Shown: one piece after another, positions 55,217-63,338 of the stretch
Layout of the letters: the number at the start of each line of letters is the position of its first letter
Numbering within the stretch: position 1 is the first letter of the stretch
Assembly (NCBI GenBank): GCA_018883065.1
Contig: VEQT01000007.1
Coordinates: 1-63,517, forward strand
Reading direction: 5' to 3'
From: Flavobacterium sp.
GTDB lineage: Bacteria > Bacteroidota > Bacteroidia > Flavobacteriales > Flavobacteriaceae
DNA: 63,517 nt
Notes under the pieces: generated by a model
Database searches by the model: none
Seen by the model: only the letters and a program-made list of their open reading frames with translations
Told to the model about the DNA's origin: nothing
Made by a program: the position numbers and the translations under genes

Positions 55217-55245
55217 GACCTGAGCGAACACTCAGGTCTTTTTTT
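55217..55245 (+). terminator. Intrinsic terminator after htpG
   Basis: GACCTGAG (55217-55224) pairs with CTCAGGTC (55231-55238), loop of six, followed by seven T. Confidence 0.9.
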
Positions 55246-55248
55246 AAA

Positions 55249-55256
55249 TATATTTG
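55249..55256 (+). promoter_or_regulatory. Putative -7 element for DUF2721-desaturase pair
   Basis: TATATTTG, exact TAnnTTTG, immediately after the htpG terminator and 19 bp before the ATG at 55276. Confidence 0.5.
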
Positions 55257-55275
55257 ACTTCAATTCAATTTGTAT

Positions 55276-55680
55276 ATGAACCTCAACATCGAAACTCCAG
55301 CACTCTTGTTCTCGGCCACCTCATTAATTTTGTTGGCCTACACCAATCGGTTTTTGACCATTGCCACCATTGTTCGTAGCTTGAAACAGACTTATGAACA
55401 AAAAGAGAACTCAACCATTTTATTAGAAATAAAAAACCTGAATCTACGACTTACTTTAATTCGTTACATGCAATTGTTTGGCGTGTTGTCGTTATTCTTA
55501 TCCGTTTTTGCCATGCTGTTGTTGTTTGTCAATCAAGAACTTGCAGGAATATACTTGTTTGGTTTAAGTTTGTTGTGTTTGCTTATTTCTTTAGGAATTT
55601 CATTTTGGGAAATTAGCATCTCAGTAACAGCTTTGCGTTTGCATTTAAGTGGATTAATTACAGATAAACTAGATTCCTAA
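55276..55680 (+). CDS. DUF2721 family membrane protein
   Basis: A 134-residue integral membrane protein with three helices: a short first helix (ALLFSATSLILLAY), then two long ones (YMQLFGVLSLFLSVFAMLLLF and IYLFGLSLLCLLISLGISFW). The charged stretch between helix one and two (KQTYEQKENSTILLEIKNL) is characteristic of DUF2721. Function unknown. I start at the ATG at 55276 instead of a TTG two codons earlier. Its stop overlaps the ATG of the next gene (TAATG), so translation is coupled. Confidence 0.85.
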   Translation: MNLNIETPALLFSATSLILLAYTNRFLTIATIVRSLKQTYEQKENSTILLEIKNLNLRLTLIRYMQLFGVLSLFLSVFAMLLLFVNQELAGIYLFGLSLLCLLISLGISFWEISISVTALRLHLSGLITDKLDS

Positions 55681-56522
55681 TGAACCAACTCATCAATTAT
55701 TTTAGTCAGATTCCGTCGTCACATCGCTCGGCTATTTTGTTTGGTGGTATTGCCTTTTTTTGGATACTTGAAACGGTAATTCCTTTGCTTAGAATGCAAT
55801 ACAGCAAATGGAAACATGCGGGTGTCAATTTCTTTTACACTGGAACAACCATAGTGGTTAATTTTTTATTGGCGTTTGTCCTTGCAAAAACAGCGCTGTG
55901 GTGCGAATCCCATCAATTTGGATTGATCTTTATCTTGCCAAACCTACCAGATTGGGCTTTTGCTTTGGTGGGATTGATTGTGTTGGATTTTATTGGTGCT
56001 TATTTGGTGCATTGGGTTGAGCATCAAATCCCGATTTTTTGGCGCTTGCACCTCATTCACCACAGTGACAAATGGGTAGATACAACTACCGCCAACCGCC
56101 ATCATCCAGGCGAAAGTGTATTGCGATTTGTGTTTACTTGTTTAGGAATTCTAGCAGTGGGTGCACCCATGTGGTTGGTACTGTTGTACCAAACTTGCTC
56201 GGTAGTGGCTACTCAGTTTAATCATGCCAATATTCGGCTTCCGCAAAAATTAGATTACGCATTGAGCTATATTTTGGTATCACCCAACATGCATAAGGTA
56301 CACCACCATTATATGCTTCCGCATACGGACAGTAATTTCGGCAATATTTTTTCCATTTGGGATCGCCTATTTGGAACCTTTTCCTACTTGCCTACCGAAC
56401 AAATTGTGTATGGTATTGACACTTACTATGATGACAAACAAATCAGTTCGATTGGGGAATTATGGAAAATCCCTTTTTCGCGTGATTTTCGATTCAAGAA
56501 ACCACCCCAGTCTAACAACTAA
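55680..56522 (+). CDS. Sterol desaturase / fatty acid hydroxylase family protein
   Basis: A 280-residue di-iron membrane oxygenase. The histidine boxes are HWVEH, HLIHHSD, HHPGE-type (NRHHPGES) and HKVHHHY, together with four or so membrane helices. It is predicted to hydroxylate or desaturate a membrane lipid or carotenoid-like substrate; the substrate cannot be assigned. Coupled to the DUF2721 gene. Confidence 0.92.
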   Translation: MNQLINYFSQIPSSHRSAILFGGIAFFWILETVIPLLRMQYSKWKHAGVNFFYTGTTIVVNFLLAFVLAKTALWCESHQFGLIFILPNLPDWAFALVGLIVLDFIGAYLVHWVEHQIPIFWRLHLIHHSDKWVDTTTANRHHPGESVLRFVFTCLGILAVGAPMWLVLLYQTCSVVATQFNHANIRLPQKLDYALSYILVSPNMHKVHHHYMLPHTDSNFGNIFSIWDRLFGTFSYLPTEQIVYGIDTYYDDKQISSIGELWKIPFSRDFRFKKPPQSNN

Positions 56523-56634
56523 AGTGCATTAGCAAGGCAAGTAAAAAAATGCCGGTTTTTGAAAGTTTTTAATTTTTTTAGTAATATTGAAATCAAAATT
56601 GTCTAATTAAAAAAGAAATAGAATTCCTTTTCAG

Positions 56635-56913
56635 ATGAAAAAGAGCAAACGCATTGAATTAACTTGGGAACAAAATGAACGTTTGATTACCTTGGCTTTG
56701 GAAGAACGTAATCCGTTTGAAATCATTAAAAAAGAACTGGGCATTGAGGAAAAAGAAGTGCTTGAGATCATGAAAAAGAAACTCACGGCTGATAAATTCG
56801 AAATTTGGAAAAAAAAGGCCAATGCAGCCAAACCCAAACCAAAGCCCATTAAAATTGATGACTTTGACGAAGAATTAGATGGCAAATATTACATCAAAAA
56901 CAAATTTGATTAA
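56635..56913 (+). CDS. TIGR03643 (DUF2805) family protein
   Basis: A 92-residue basic protein. The family core LTWEQNERLITLALEERNPFE and EKEVLEIMKKKLTADKFEIW is present, followed by a Lys/Pro-rich linker and an acidic-basic tail (DDFDEELDGKYYIKNKFD). The N-terminal helices resemble a small DNA-binding helix-turn-helix, but no function is known. It is monocistronic with its own terminator. Confidence 0.88.
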   Translation: MKKSKRIELTWEQNERLITLALEERNPFEIIKKELGIEEKEVLEIMKKKLTADKFEIWKKKANAAKPKPKPIKIDDFDEELDGKYYIKNKFD

Positions 56914-56917
56914 GCAT

Positions 56918-56947
56918 AAAACTCCTGTAAATACGGGAGTTTTTTTA
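56918..56947 (+). terminator. Intrinsic terminator after DUF2805 gene
   Basis: AAACTCCTGT pairs with ACGGGAGTTT (one G-U) around AAAT, followed by T7. Confidence 0.85.
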
Positions 56948-57008
56948 TTTTAAAAAAGAACATTGCAATTCTGCGAATTGTTTATCCAAAACTTCAGATT
57001 TACTTCTC

Positions 57009-57016
57009 TATTTTTG
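57009..57016 (+). promoter_or_regulatory. Putative -7 element for the sugar-dehydrogenase-like gene
   Basis: TATTTTTG, exact TAnnTTTG, 44 bp before the ATG at 57061. Confidence 0.45.
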
Positions 57017-57060
57017 CTGAAGTACTAACACGACTATTTATTAAATAGACTTTTTGAACC

Positions 57061-58431
57061 ATGCGAAAACTAGTTCTACTTTTTTTATTCAGCATTTCAT
57101 ATAATGCACTTGCACAAACCAATGTAACCATTGGTTCCACTACAGTTGAAGTTGATACCATTTACACTGGACTTGATATTCCATGGGAGATTATTTACGG
57201 TCCCGACGTCTTTATTTGGACCACCGAAAGAAAAGGAATAATTAGTCGAATTGATCCGGTAGCCCAAACCAAAACCGTAATTTTAAATATCGTTTCATCG
57301 GTGTACCAAAATTCAGAGTCCGGACTTTTGGGAATGGTGCTTCACCCTAATTTTGCAACAAACCCCGAGGTTTTTATCGCCTACACCTATGGCACATTCT
57401 CGAATTTGCGCGAAAAACTTGTGAAGTATACCTACAACGGAACAAACTTGATTAATCCTGTAGTTATTTTGGATAATATAATTGGCAACACCACACACAA
57501 CGGGTCTCGCTTACTTATTTTACCTGACAATACCTTATTGTTTTCTACTGGAGACGCTCAAAATCAGTTGTTTCCTCAAGACATGAATGAATTGAATGGA
57601 AAGTTGCTACGAATTAACCTTGATGGCACAATTCCATCAGATAATCCAGTTGCAGGTAATCCCGTTTATTCACTTGGCCATCGCAACGTACAAGGGTTAC
57701 TTCTTCACCCCAACGGCAAAATATACATGTCAGAACATGGAGCGTCAACTGATGATGAATTTCAAGTTGCCGAAATGGGACGAAACTATGGCTGGCCCAA
57801 TGTAGAAGGTTTTTGTAATTCCTCAAACGAGCAAACCTTTTGTGCGGCCAATAATGTAAAAGAACCACTGTTGGTTTGGACGCCAACCATTGCGCCTTCT
57901 GATTTAGTATATTACCAAAACGCTGCCTTCCCCGAGTTTAATAACAAAATACTACTGTCCGTATTGAAGGACAAAAAACTAATTGCCATGCAGCTGAATG
58001 AAGCCGGCACAGTGGTTTTAAGTCAGGCGCAATATTTAACGAATCAATTTGGACGACTAAGAGACATTTGCGTGGGCGCTCAAAAAGAAATTTACTTGGC
58101 CACCAATGGCTCATCTTGGTCAAACACCAATCCAAATACACACAGCATAATTGTACTTCGTCCACCAAATGACTTGGGAATTAATGACAATGTAGCAAAT
58201 GGCATTTCTGTTTATCCAAATCCAATTGCAAATGAGTTTACGATTGAATTTCCGGATAATTTAATTGGCAATCACTATTCCTTAACCGACATGACTGGAC
58301 GAATAATCCAATCATCTACAATTGCATCAACGGCTACACGAATCAATTCCACCGAATTATCCAAAGGAATGTACGCGCTTTCAGTTACCTTGAAAAACGG
58401 AAAGAAATTGATTAAAAAACTAATTAAATAA
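57061..58431 (+). CDS. PQQ-dependent sugar dehydrogenase-like protein with T9SS sorting domain
   Basis: A 456-residue secreted beta-propeller of the glucose/sorbosone dehydrogenase family. Signal peptide (1-19), then a six-blade propeller with GLLGMVLHPNF, LLFSTGDAQNQ, GKLLRINLDG, GHRNVQGLLLHPNGKIYMSEHG and NYGWPNVEGFC. Those are Asp51-like and PQQ-pocket landmarks of the family. The C-terminal T9SS type A tail starts VYPNPIANEFTIEF and ends NGKKLIKKLIK. It probably oxidises aldose sugars or related alcohols outside the cell, if PQQ is available. Confidence 0.9.
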   Translation: MRKLVLLFLFSISYNALAQTNVTIGSTTVEVDTIYTGLDIPWEIIYGPDVFIWTTERKGIISRIDPVAQTKTVILNIVSSVYQNSESGLLGMVLHPNFATNPEVFIAYTYGTFSNLREKLVKYTYNGTNLINPVVILDNIIGNTTHNGSRLLILPDNTLLFSTGDAQNQLFPQDMNELNGKLLRINLDGTIPSDNPVAGNPVYSLGHRNVQGLLLHPNGKIYMSEHGASTDDEFQVAEMGRNYGWPNVEGFCNSSNEQTFCAANNVKEPLLVWTPTIAPSDLVYYQNAAFPEFNNKILLSVLKDKKLIAMQLNEAGTVVLSQAQYLTNQFGRLRDICVGAQKEIYLATNGSSWSNTNPNTHSIIVLRPPNDLGINDNVANGISVYPNPIANEFTIEFPDNLIGNHYSLTDMTGRIIQSSTIASTATRINSTELSKGMYALSVTLKNGKKLIKKLIK

Positions 58432-58472
58432 TGTTTTTTGGTCTTGCAATACGTTAAATACAAATCAAAATC

Positions 58473-60314
58473 ATGAAAAAAAAACTATTTCTCCTTGTTC
58501 TAGCCATTGGGTTATGGGCAAATCCTACACAAGCACAAACCAAAAAATCGGAAGCGATAAAAGTTCAAATTGACCTCAATCAAATTGTAAATGACCAGGT
58601 GAATGTGACACTTTACACACCAAAAATGCAACAGGACGAGGTGCTTTTTAGCATTCCAAAAATTATCCCAGGCACCTACTCAATTGACGATTATGGCAAA
58701 TACATTGAAAATTTAACCGCCTATGATGCTTCTGGAAAAACACTGACCGTTGAAAAAAAAGACGACAATTCGTGGACCATCAAAAACGCAAAAAAACTAG
58801 CGAAAATTAATTATAAAGTAAATGACACCTACGATATTGAAAATACCCACAAAATATTTTCGCCAGCTGGAACAAATATCGAGGCAGGAAAAAACGTAAT
58901 AATCAACACGCATGCCTTTGTGGGATACTTTTCGGGCTATATAGAAAACCCCTATCAAGTAAAAGTACTTCATCCTGAAAATTTGTGGGGAGCCACCTCT
59001 ATGACAGATGTAGATGCCAGCGCAACCACTGATGTTTTTGAAACTTCACGCTATGCTGAACTGGTTGAAAACCCAATTATGTATGCTAAAAAAGACGTGA
59101 GTACTTTTACTATACAAGGGATGGACATTTTAATATCGGTGTATTCTCCCAACGGAACACACTCCGCAGAGAGTCTTACTGCCGATATGCAACGCATGAT
59201 GAATGCACAAAAAACATTTTTAGGTTCATTTAATGCCAACAAAAAATACAGCGTGTTGATCTATTTGTCAGACATGCAAAACGAAAACGATGCACGCGGT
59301 TTTGGCGCACTTGAACACCCTACTTGCACCACAGTAGTTATGCCTGAAGCCATGGGTAAAGACGAATTGGCCGAACAACTCAAAGATGTGGTATCACATG
59401 AATTTTTTCATATTGTAACGCCGCTAACGATTCACTCCAACGAGATTCATTATTTTGATTTCAATAATCCAAAAATGTCTCAACACCTATGGATGTATGA
59501 AGGAGTAACAGAATACTTTGCCAATTTATTTCAAGTAAATCAAGGCCTTATTGACGAGACCGAATTTTTTGGCCGCATGGCTGGAAAAATTTCAAATGCA
59601 GCACGCATGGACGACCAAATGTCATTCACAACCATGAGTGCCAATGTACTTACCGATCCTTACAAAGAGCAGTACTTGAATGTGTACGAAAAGGGTGCCT
59701 TAATAGGCATGTGTATCGACATCATCATTCGGGAGAAAAGCAATGGAAAACGAGGAATTCTGGATTTAATGCAGCAATTATCAGCAAAATTTGGGGCACA
59801 AAAACCATTCAATGACTCGGAATTATTTGGTACCATAACGGCCTTAACTTATCCTGAAGTGGGCGAGTTCTTAACCACTTATGTGGCAGGACAAACGCCA
59901 ATTCCTTATGAAACCTATTTTGCTAAAATGGGAGTAACCAAAAAAGTGGTACAGGTTGCGGGCAATCCATTTATTAAAGACCAACGTCCTTTAATTACCG
60001 TAAATCCATCTACCAAAGAAATCATTGTGTTACCTGCTAGTCCATTGAATTCATTTTTTACAGAGTTGGGGTTAGAAGCTGGAGATATTCTTTTGGCATT
60101 TAATGAGACTCCTTATAATTTAGATAACATCTATGACTTGATTATGTCAAGTGAAGGATGGAACCAAGACGATTCTATTTCAGTTAGCATCAAAAGAGGG
60201 GAGAAAACCATGGTCATTCAAGGAAAAGTTAAACTACCTACCTTAGATCAAGATGGATTTGAAGCCACAAACCAGGAATTAAACAAACTGAAAGAAGCTT
60301 GGTTAAAAGGCTAA
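58473..60314 (+). CDS. M61 family metallopeptidase with PDZ domain
   Basis: A 613-residue exported glycyl aminopeptidase-like protease. Signal peptide (MKKKLFLLVLAIGLWANPTQA-Q), an N-terminal M61-type beta domain, then the zinc motif VVSHEFFHIVTP (HExxH) with downstream Glu in MYEGVTEYFA. A PDZ-like domain lies near the C-terminus (PLNSFFTELGLEAGDILLAF). The catalytic residues are intact. It is likely periplasmic or surface located. The gene is 41 bp after the sugar-dehydrogenase gene and ends with a terminator. Confidence 0.92.
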   Translation: MKKKLFLLVLAIGLWANPTQAQTKKSEAIKVQIDLNQIVNDQVNVTLYTPKMQQDEVLFSIPKIIPGTYSIDDYGKYIENLTAYDASGKTLTVEKKDDNSWTIKNAKKLAKINYKVNDTYDIENTHKIFSPAGTNIEAGKNVIINTHAFVGYFSGYIENPYQVKVLHPENLWGATSMTDVDASATTDVFETSRYAELVENPIMYAKKDVSTFTIQGMDILISVYSPNGTHSAESLTADMQRMMNAQKTFLGSFNANKKYSVLIYLSDMQNENDARGFGALEHPTCTTVVMPEAMGKDELAEQLKDVVSHEFFHIVTPLTIHSNEIHYFDFNNPKMSQHLWMYEGVTEYFANLFQVNQGLIDETEFFGRMAGKISNAARMDDQMSFTTMSANVLTDPYKEQYLNVYEKGALIGMCIDIIIREKSNGKRGILDLMQQLSAKFGAQKPFNDSELFGTITALTYPEVGEFLTTYVAGQTPIPYETYFAKMGVTKKVVQVAGNPFIKDQRPLITVNPSTKEIIVLPASPLNSFFTELGLEAGDILLAFNETPYNLDNIYDLIMSSEGWNQDDSISVSIKRGEKTMVIQGKVKLPTLDQDGFEATNQELNKLKEAWLKG

Positions 60315-60333
60315 ACTAAGCTAAAAATAGTAC

Positions 60334-60365
60334 TCCCCAATTGCTTACCGATTGGGGATTTTTTT
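60334..60365 (+). terminator. Intrinsic terminator after the M61 peptidase
   Basis: TCCCCAAT (60334-60341) pairs with ATTGGGGA (60351-60358), followed by T7. Confidence 0.9.
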
Positions 60366-60398
60366 AGTTAATTTGACATAAATTTATAAATATTAATA

Positions 60399-61109
60399 AT
60401 GAAAATAATTGCTAGTCTCAGCATTTGCTTGCTTTTGTTAAGTTGTACAAAAAAAGAACGAATTGGAAATCTTCACCTGAATGGTGAAATCAAAGGATTA
60501 AAAAAGGGAACGATTTATGTTCAAAAAGTAGTCGACACGACTTTGGTTGCGCTAGACACGATTCAAATTAATGGCGACTCACACTTTACAAGTGATTTAA
60601 CCATTGAATCACCAGAGATGTACTACTTGTTTCTTGACCGTGGCATGAGCAACTCCTTGGACAATAATTTGCCGTTTTTTGCCGAACCAGGAACGATTAC
60701 TATCGAAACGAGCTTAGACTATTTCTTGGCTGATTCCAAAGTAAAAGGATCCAAAAATCACGAAAAATACGACGAATACAAACAAGTCATGGCACGTTAC
60801 AATGACATCAAATTGACTTTGTTAGAGGAAAAATTCAAGGCCTACAAAAGCAAAAACACCAAAGTACTTGATAGTCTTCAGGTTTTAGAAAACGACAACA
60901 CCAAGCGCGAATATTTGTACACCACTAATTTTGCGTTGAACCACAAAGATTTTGAAGTTGCACCTTTTGTGACTTTGTCGAACATAGCCAATGTCAATTT
61001 GAAATACCTGGATACCATTCAAAAATCAATGACTCCCAAAGTTGCCAAATCAATATATGGCAAAAAATTGATACAACTGTACAAAGAACGAAGACAAAAC
61101 GAGAAATAG
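60399..61109 (+). CDS. DUF4369 domain lipoprotein
   Basis: A 236-residue predicted lipoprotein (MKIIASLSICLLLLSC, Cys16). The DUF4369 domain (NLHLNGEIKGLKKGTIYVQK, LALDTIQINGDSHF, AEPGTITIE, DSKVKGSKNHEKYDEYK) is followed by helical sequence (about 120-236). In many Bacteroidetes DUF4369 precedes a thioredoxin domain; here there is none, so this is the domain alone. Binding partner and role unknown. Terminator follows at 61129. Confidence 0.88.
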   Translation: MKIIASLSICLLLLSCTKKERIGNLHLNGEIKGLKKGTIYVQKVVDTTLVALDTIQINGDSHFTSDLTIESPEMYYLFLDRGMSNSLDNNLPFFAEPGTITIETSLDYFLADSKVKGSKNHEKYDEYKQVMARYNDIKLTLLEEKFKAYKSKNTKVLDSLQVLENDNTKREYLYTTNFALNHKDFEVAPFVTLSNIANVNLKYLDTIQKSMTPKVAKSIYGKKLIQLYKERRQNEK

Positions 61110-61128
61110 TTGTTTTACAATAACTGCT

Positions 61129-61157
61129 AACCACTTCCAACCGAAGTGGTTTTTTTT
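61129..61157 (+). terminator. Intrinsic terminator after the DUF4369 gene
   Basis: AACCACTTC (61129-61137) pairs with GAAGTGGTT (61143-61151), followed by T's. Confidence 0.9.
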
Positions 61158-61169
61158 GCGTTGAAAATG

Positions 61170-61448
61170 AAACAAAAAAAACACCTCAATTTCTTGAAGT
61201 GTTCTTAGAGCCGATAGAGGGACTTCCCGAATCCACTGCGTTTCTCGGGATATTCCGAAGCTTCGGAACTCGTCCCTTTTTAAACAAAAAAAACACCTCA
61301 ATTTCTTGAAGTGTTCTTAGAGCCGATAGAGGAACTTCCCGAATCCACTGCGTTTCTCGGGATATTCCGAAGCTTCGGAACTCGTCCCTTTTTAAACAAA
61401 AAAAACACCTCAATTTCTTGAAGTGTTCTTAGAGCCGATAGAGGGACT
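61170..61448 (-). repeat. Tandem array of tRNA-Thr 3' end/terminator copies with a structured insert
   Basis: Two full 112-bp units (61170-61281 and 61282-61393) and a 55-bp partial third unit (61394-61448) that is the tRNA-Thr tail itself plus terminator. Each full unit = 55 bp identical to the tRNA tail/terminator + 57 bp of a separate insert. The two full units differ at one visible base (61221 G, 61333 A). No transposase or integrase is visible around the array. The insert and its flanks fold as three helices (see findings). Apparent reading frames through the array repeat with it and are artefacts. Confidence 0.93.
61398..61427 (-). terminator. Intrinsic terminator of tRNA-Thr
   Basis: On the minus strand AACACTTCA pairs with TGAGGTGTT (one G-U) and is followed by eight T. 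It occurs again in both upstream array copies (112 bp and 224 bp away). Confidence 0.85.
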
Positions 61449-61506
61449 CGAACCCACGACCTGCTGATTACAAATCAGCTGCTCTAGCCAACTGAGCTAC
61501 ACCGGC
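61433..61506 (-). tRNA. tRNA-Thr (anticodon UGU)
   Basis: A 74-nt tRNA on the minus strand. It starts GCCGGTGTAGCTCAG (D arm), has the anticodon stem CTGAT and loop with TGT, and the T arm GTGGGTTCGAGTCCC. The acceptor 3' strand is TATCGGC plus discriminator T; CCA is not encoded. Two G-U pairs occur in the acceptor stem and there is one mismatch in the T stem. No other tRNA gene is seen in this gap. Confidence 0.95.
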
Positions 61507-61522
61507 GGCAATTATTTGAGTG

Positions 61523-61553
61523 CAAATATATAAGTCAAAACCCTATTTGCAAA
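61523..61553 (-). promoter_or_regulatory. Promoter of tRNA-Thr
   Basis: On the minus strand TTTG (complement of 61550-61553), a 19-bp spacer and TATATTTG (complement of 61523-61530) are a perfect Bacteroidetes -33/-7 pair, 16 bp before the tRNA 5' end. Confidence 0.8.
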
Positions 61554-61586
61554 TAAATGATTAATTTTTTTTGGGTGTAAAATCGA

Positions 61587-61853
61587 CTACAATTCGTTGA
61601 TTTTACCAACCAATTGATTAGCAGCAATTTCTAAATCGGCATGGATTTGTTTAAAATGTGCTTTTTTGTTTTCAACATTTTTTGCATTCACTTTGGTAAT
61701 CAATGAATCAAATGTTTTAATCGCTTCGTCAATGATTGCATTAGTAGCTTCAGTGGGTTTTCCCGAAGTTGAGATTTCATACAAATAAACCGCTTCGATA
61801 ATATCGCCTAAAACGAAATTGATGTCTTTCTTTAAATTTTTTACGTTTGCCAT
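61587..61853 (-). CDS. Small helical protein of unknown function
   Basis: An 88-residue all-helical protein (MANVKNLKKDINFVLGDIIE, then a central stretch with DEAIKTFDSLITKVNAKNVENKK and a C-terminal helix). Similar small proteins occur in Flavobacteria, but I do not recognise a characterised family. The ATG at 61853 is preferred over one 45 bp upstream that lies inside the -7 element (TACTTTTG, complement of 61888-61895). It is a single gene between tRNA-Thr and manA. Confidence 0.8.
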   Translation of the reverse strand: MANVKNLKKDINFVLGDIIEAVYLYEISTSGKPTEATNAIIDEAIKTFDSLITKVNAKNVENKKAHFKQIHADLEIAANQLVGKINEL

Positions 61854-61917
61854 GATGGTGGTGTTTAGTAATTTGCTATTTAGCGTGCAAAAGTACACAT
61901 ATTATTAGGATATAAAA

Positions 61918-62886
61918 CTATTTGATCTGTATTTCTAAAAGTGTAGCTGATCCGTGTAGAGTAAAATGGTTAAGTACTGCGGGTACCAAAACCGTTGAAC
62001 CCAATTCAAAATCATAGGTAAGACCTTCAACTTCAAGACTAAAAACACCTTCAGTGCACATATAAACGGTAAATGATTCTCCGTTTTTATTGTGCGTCAT
62101 TTGGCCGTCTAAGCGAATATGATTTGTTGTAAAATAGGGACAATTAACCATATTAGTTGACTCATTGGCAAGTATATTGTAGCTTTTTTTGGCCTCAACC
62201 TTGTTGTAGTTTATGGCATCCAAGGCCAAATCCAAATGCAGTTCACGGGTATTTCCTTGTGCATCTACTCGATCAAAATCGTACAAACGATAGGTAATGT
62301 CTGAGGTTTGCTGAATTTCGGCAATTAAACAGCCTGCGCCAATGGCATGTACCGTGCCGGTTTCTAAAAAAAACACTTCACCTTGTTGCACCGGAAATGC
62401 ATCCAATAAGGATAAAATGTTTTTATCTTTTAAAGCCCGAACATACGCATCAGCAGAAGTATTTTGATTGAATCCCACCAACAATCGAGAGTCTGGATCG
62501 GCTTGCATTACATACCACATTTCGGTTTTACCAAACGAGTTGTGTCTCGCTGCAGCCAATTCATCATTGGGATGCACTTGTATGGATAGATCTTCGCGGG
62601 CATCCAAATACTTGAATAACAAGGGAAATTGGGTGCCATATTTAGCATGAACTGAAGAACCTAAAATAGCAACCGGATATTGATCTAATAAAGTTTGTAA
62701 GGAAGTTCCCTTCCAATGGCCTGCATTTACCACACTCACATCGCCCGGTATAGTCGACAACTCCCAACTTTCACCGGTTTGTGCATAAGGAATGGATTTG
62801 TGTAAATAATCGGCTAATTTGGTTCCACCCCAAATCCGTTCTTTCATGATTGGGATAAATGTCAAGGGATAAAACTGGTTTTTCAT
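61918..62886 (-). CDS. manA: Mannose-6-phosphate isomerase, class I
   Basis: Zinc-dependent interconversion of mannose 6-phosphate and fructose 6-phosphate. The 322-residue protein has LSIQVHPNDELA (metal His) and KTEMWYVMQADP. VFFLETGTVHAIGAGCLIAEIQQTSDITYRLYDFDR, the second half of the catalytic cupin, is intact. Length is typical of the short class I form. It overlaps the bcp gene by four bases (ATGA), so the two are co-translated. Confidence 0.94.
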   Translation of the reverse strand: MKNQFYPLTFIPIMKERIWGGTKLADYLHKSIPYAQTGESWELSTIPGDVSVVNAGHWKGTSLQTLLDQYPVAILGSSVHAKYGTQFPLLFKYLDAREDLSIQVHPNDELAAARHNSFGKTEMWYVMQADPDSRLLVGFNQNTSADAYVRALKDKNILSLLDAFPVQQGEVFFLETGTVHAIGAGCLIAEIQQTSDITYRLYDFDRVDAQGNTRELHLDLALDAINYNKVEAKKSYNILANESTNMVNCPYFTTNHIRLDGQMTHNKNGESFTVYMCTEGVFSLEVEGLTYDFELGSTVLVPAVLNHFTLHGSATLLEIQIK

Positions 62887-63338
62887 CCTACCTTTTTTAA
62901 TAATTCAATTGATTTTGTATAATGTTTTGATGGCAATTGACTGTCATGAATACCAATTACAGTTCCTGAGGCATCAATAATATAAGTAACTCTTCCGGGT
63001 AACAAACCAAATAAATTGGTTGGTACGCCAAACAATTTGCGTAAAGCTTGCGTTGGATCGGCGAGTAGATCAAAAGGAAGATCGTATTTTGATTGAAAGC
63101 GTTGATGTGTGCGTACATCGTCAGAACTCACTCCAATTATAACTGCACCCAACGACTGGAATTCTGAAAAATTATCCCGAAAATTACACGCTTGGGCAGT
63201 ACAGCCTGGGGTATCATCTTTGGGATAAAAGTAAAGCACGAGCGGTTGTTTTCCAATAATTGAACTACTTTCAAACAGCTCACCTTTAGAATTTAACGCT
63301 TTAAAATAAGGCACTTTATCCCCTACAACTATAGCCAT
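62883..63338 (-). CDS. bcp: Peroxiredoxin (Bcp/PrxQ type)
   Basis: A 151-residue thioredoxin-dependent thiol peroxidase. Conserved YPKDDTPGCTAQACNFRDN holds the peroxidatic Cys and a resolving Cys five residues later, typical of PrxQ. PFDLLADP, VTYIIDASG and C-terminal helix are present. Its ATG overlaps the stop of queD (TAATG), and it overlaps manA, so the three form a translationally coupled operon. Confidence 0.95.
   Translation of the reverse strand: MAIVVGDKVPYFKALNSKGELFESSSIIGKQPLVLYFYPKDDTPGCTAQACNFRDNFSEFQSLGAVIIGVSSDDVRTHQRFQSKYDLPFDLLADPTQALRKLFGVPTNLFGLLPGRVTYIIDASGTVIGIHDSQLPSKHYTKSIELLKKVG

Noticed and set aside
61050..61413. Two minus-strand reading frames of 83 and 75 codons with nearly identical sequence beginning MRCFFCLKRD
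   Set aside because: They lie entirely in the tRNA-linked 112-bp array and its terminators, so their similarity reflects the DNA repeat. No start signals or protein-like features were seen.
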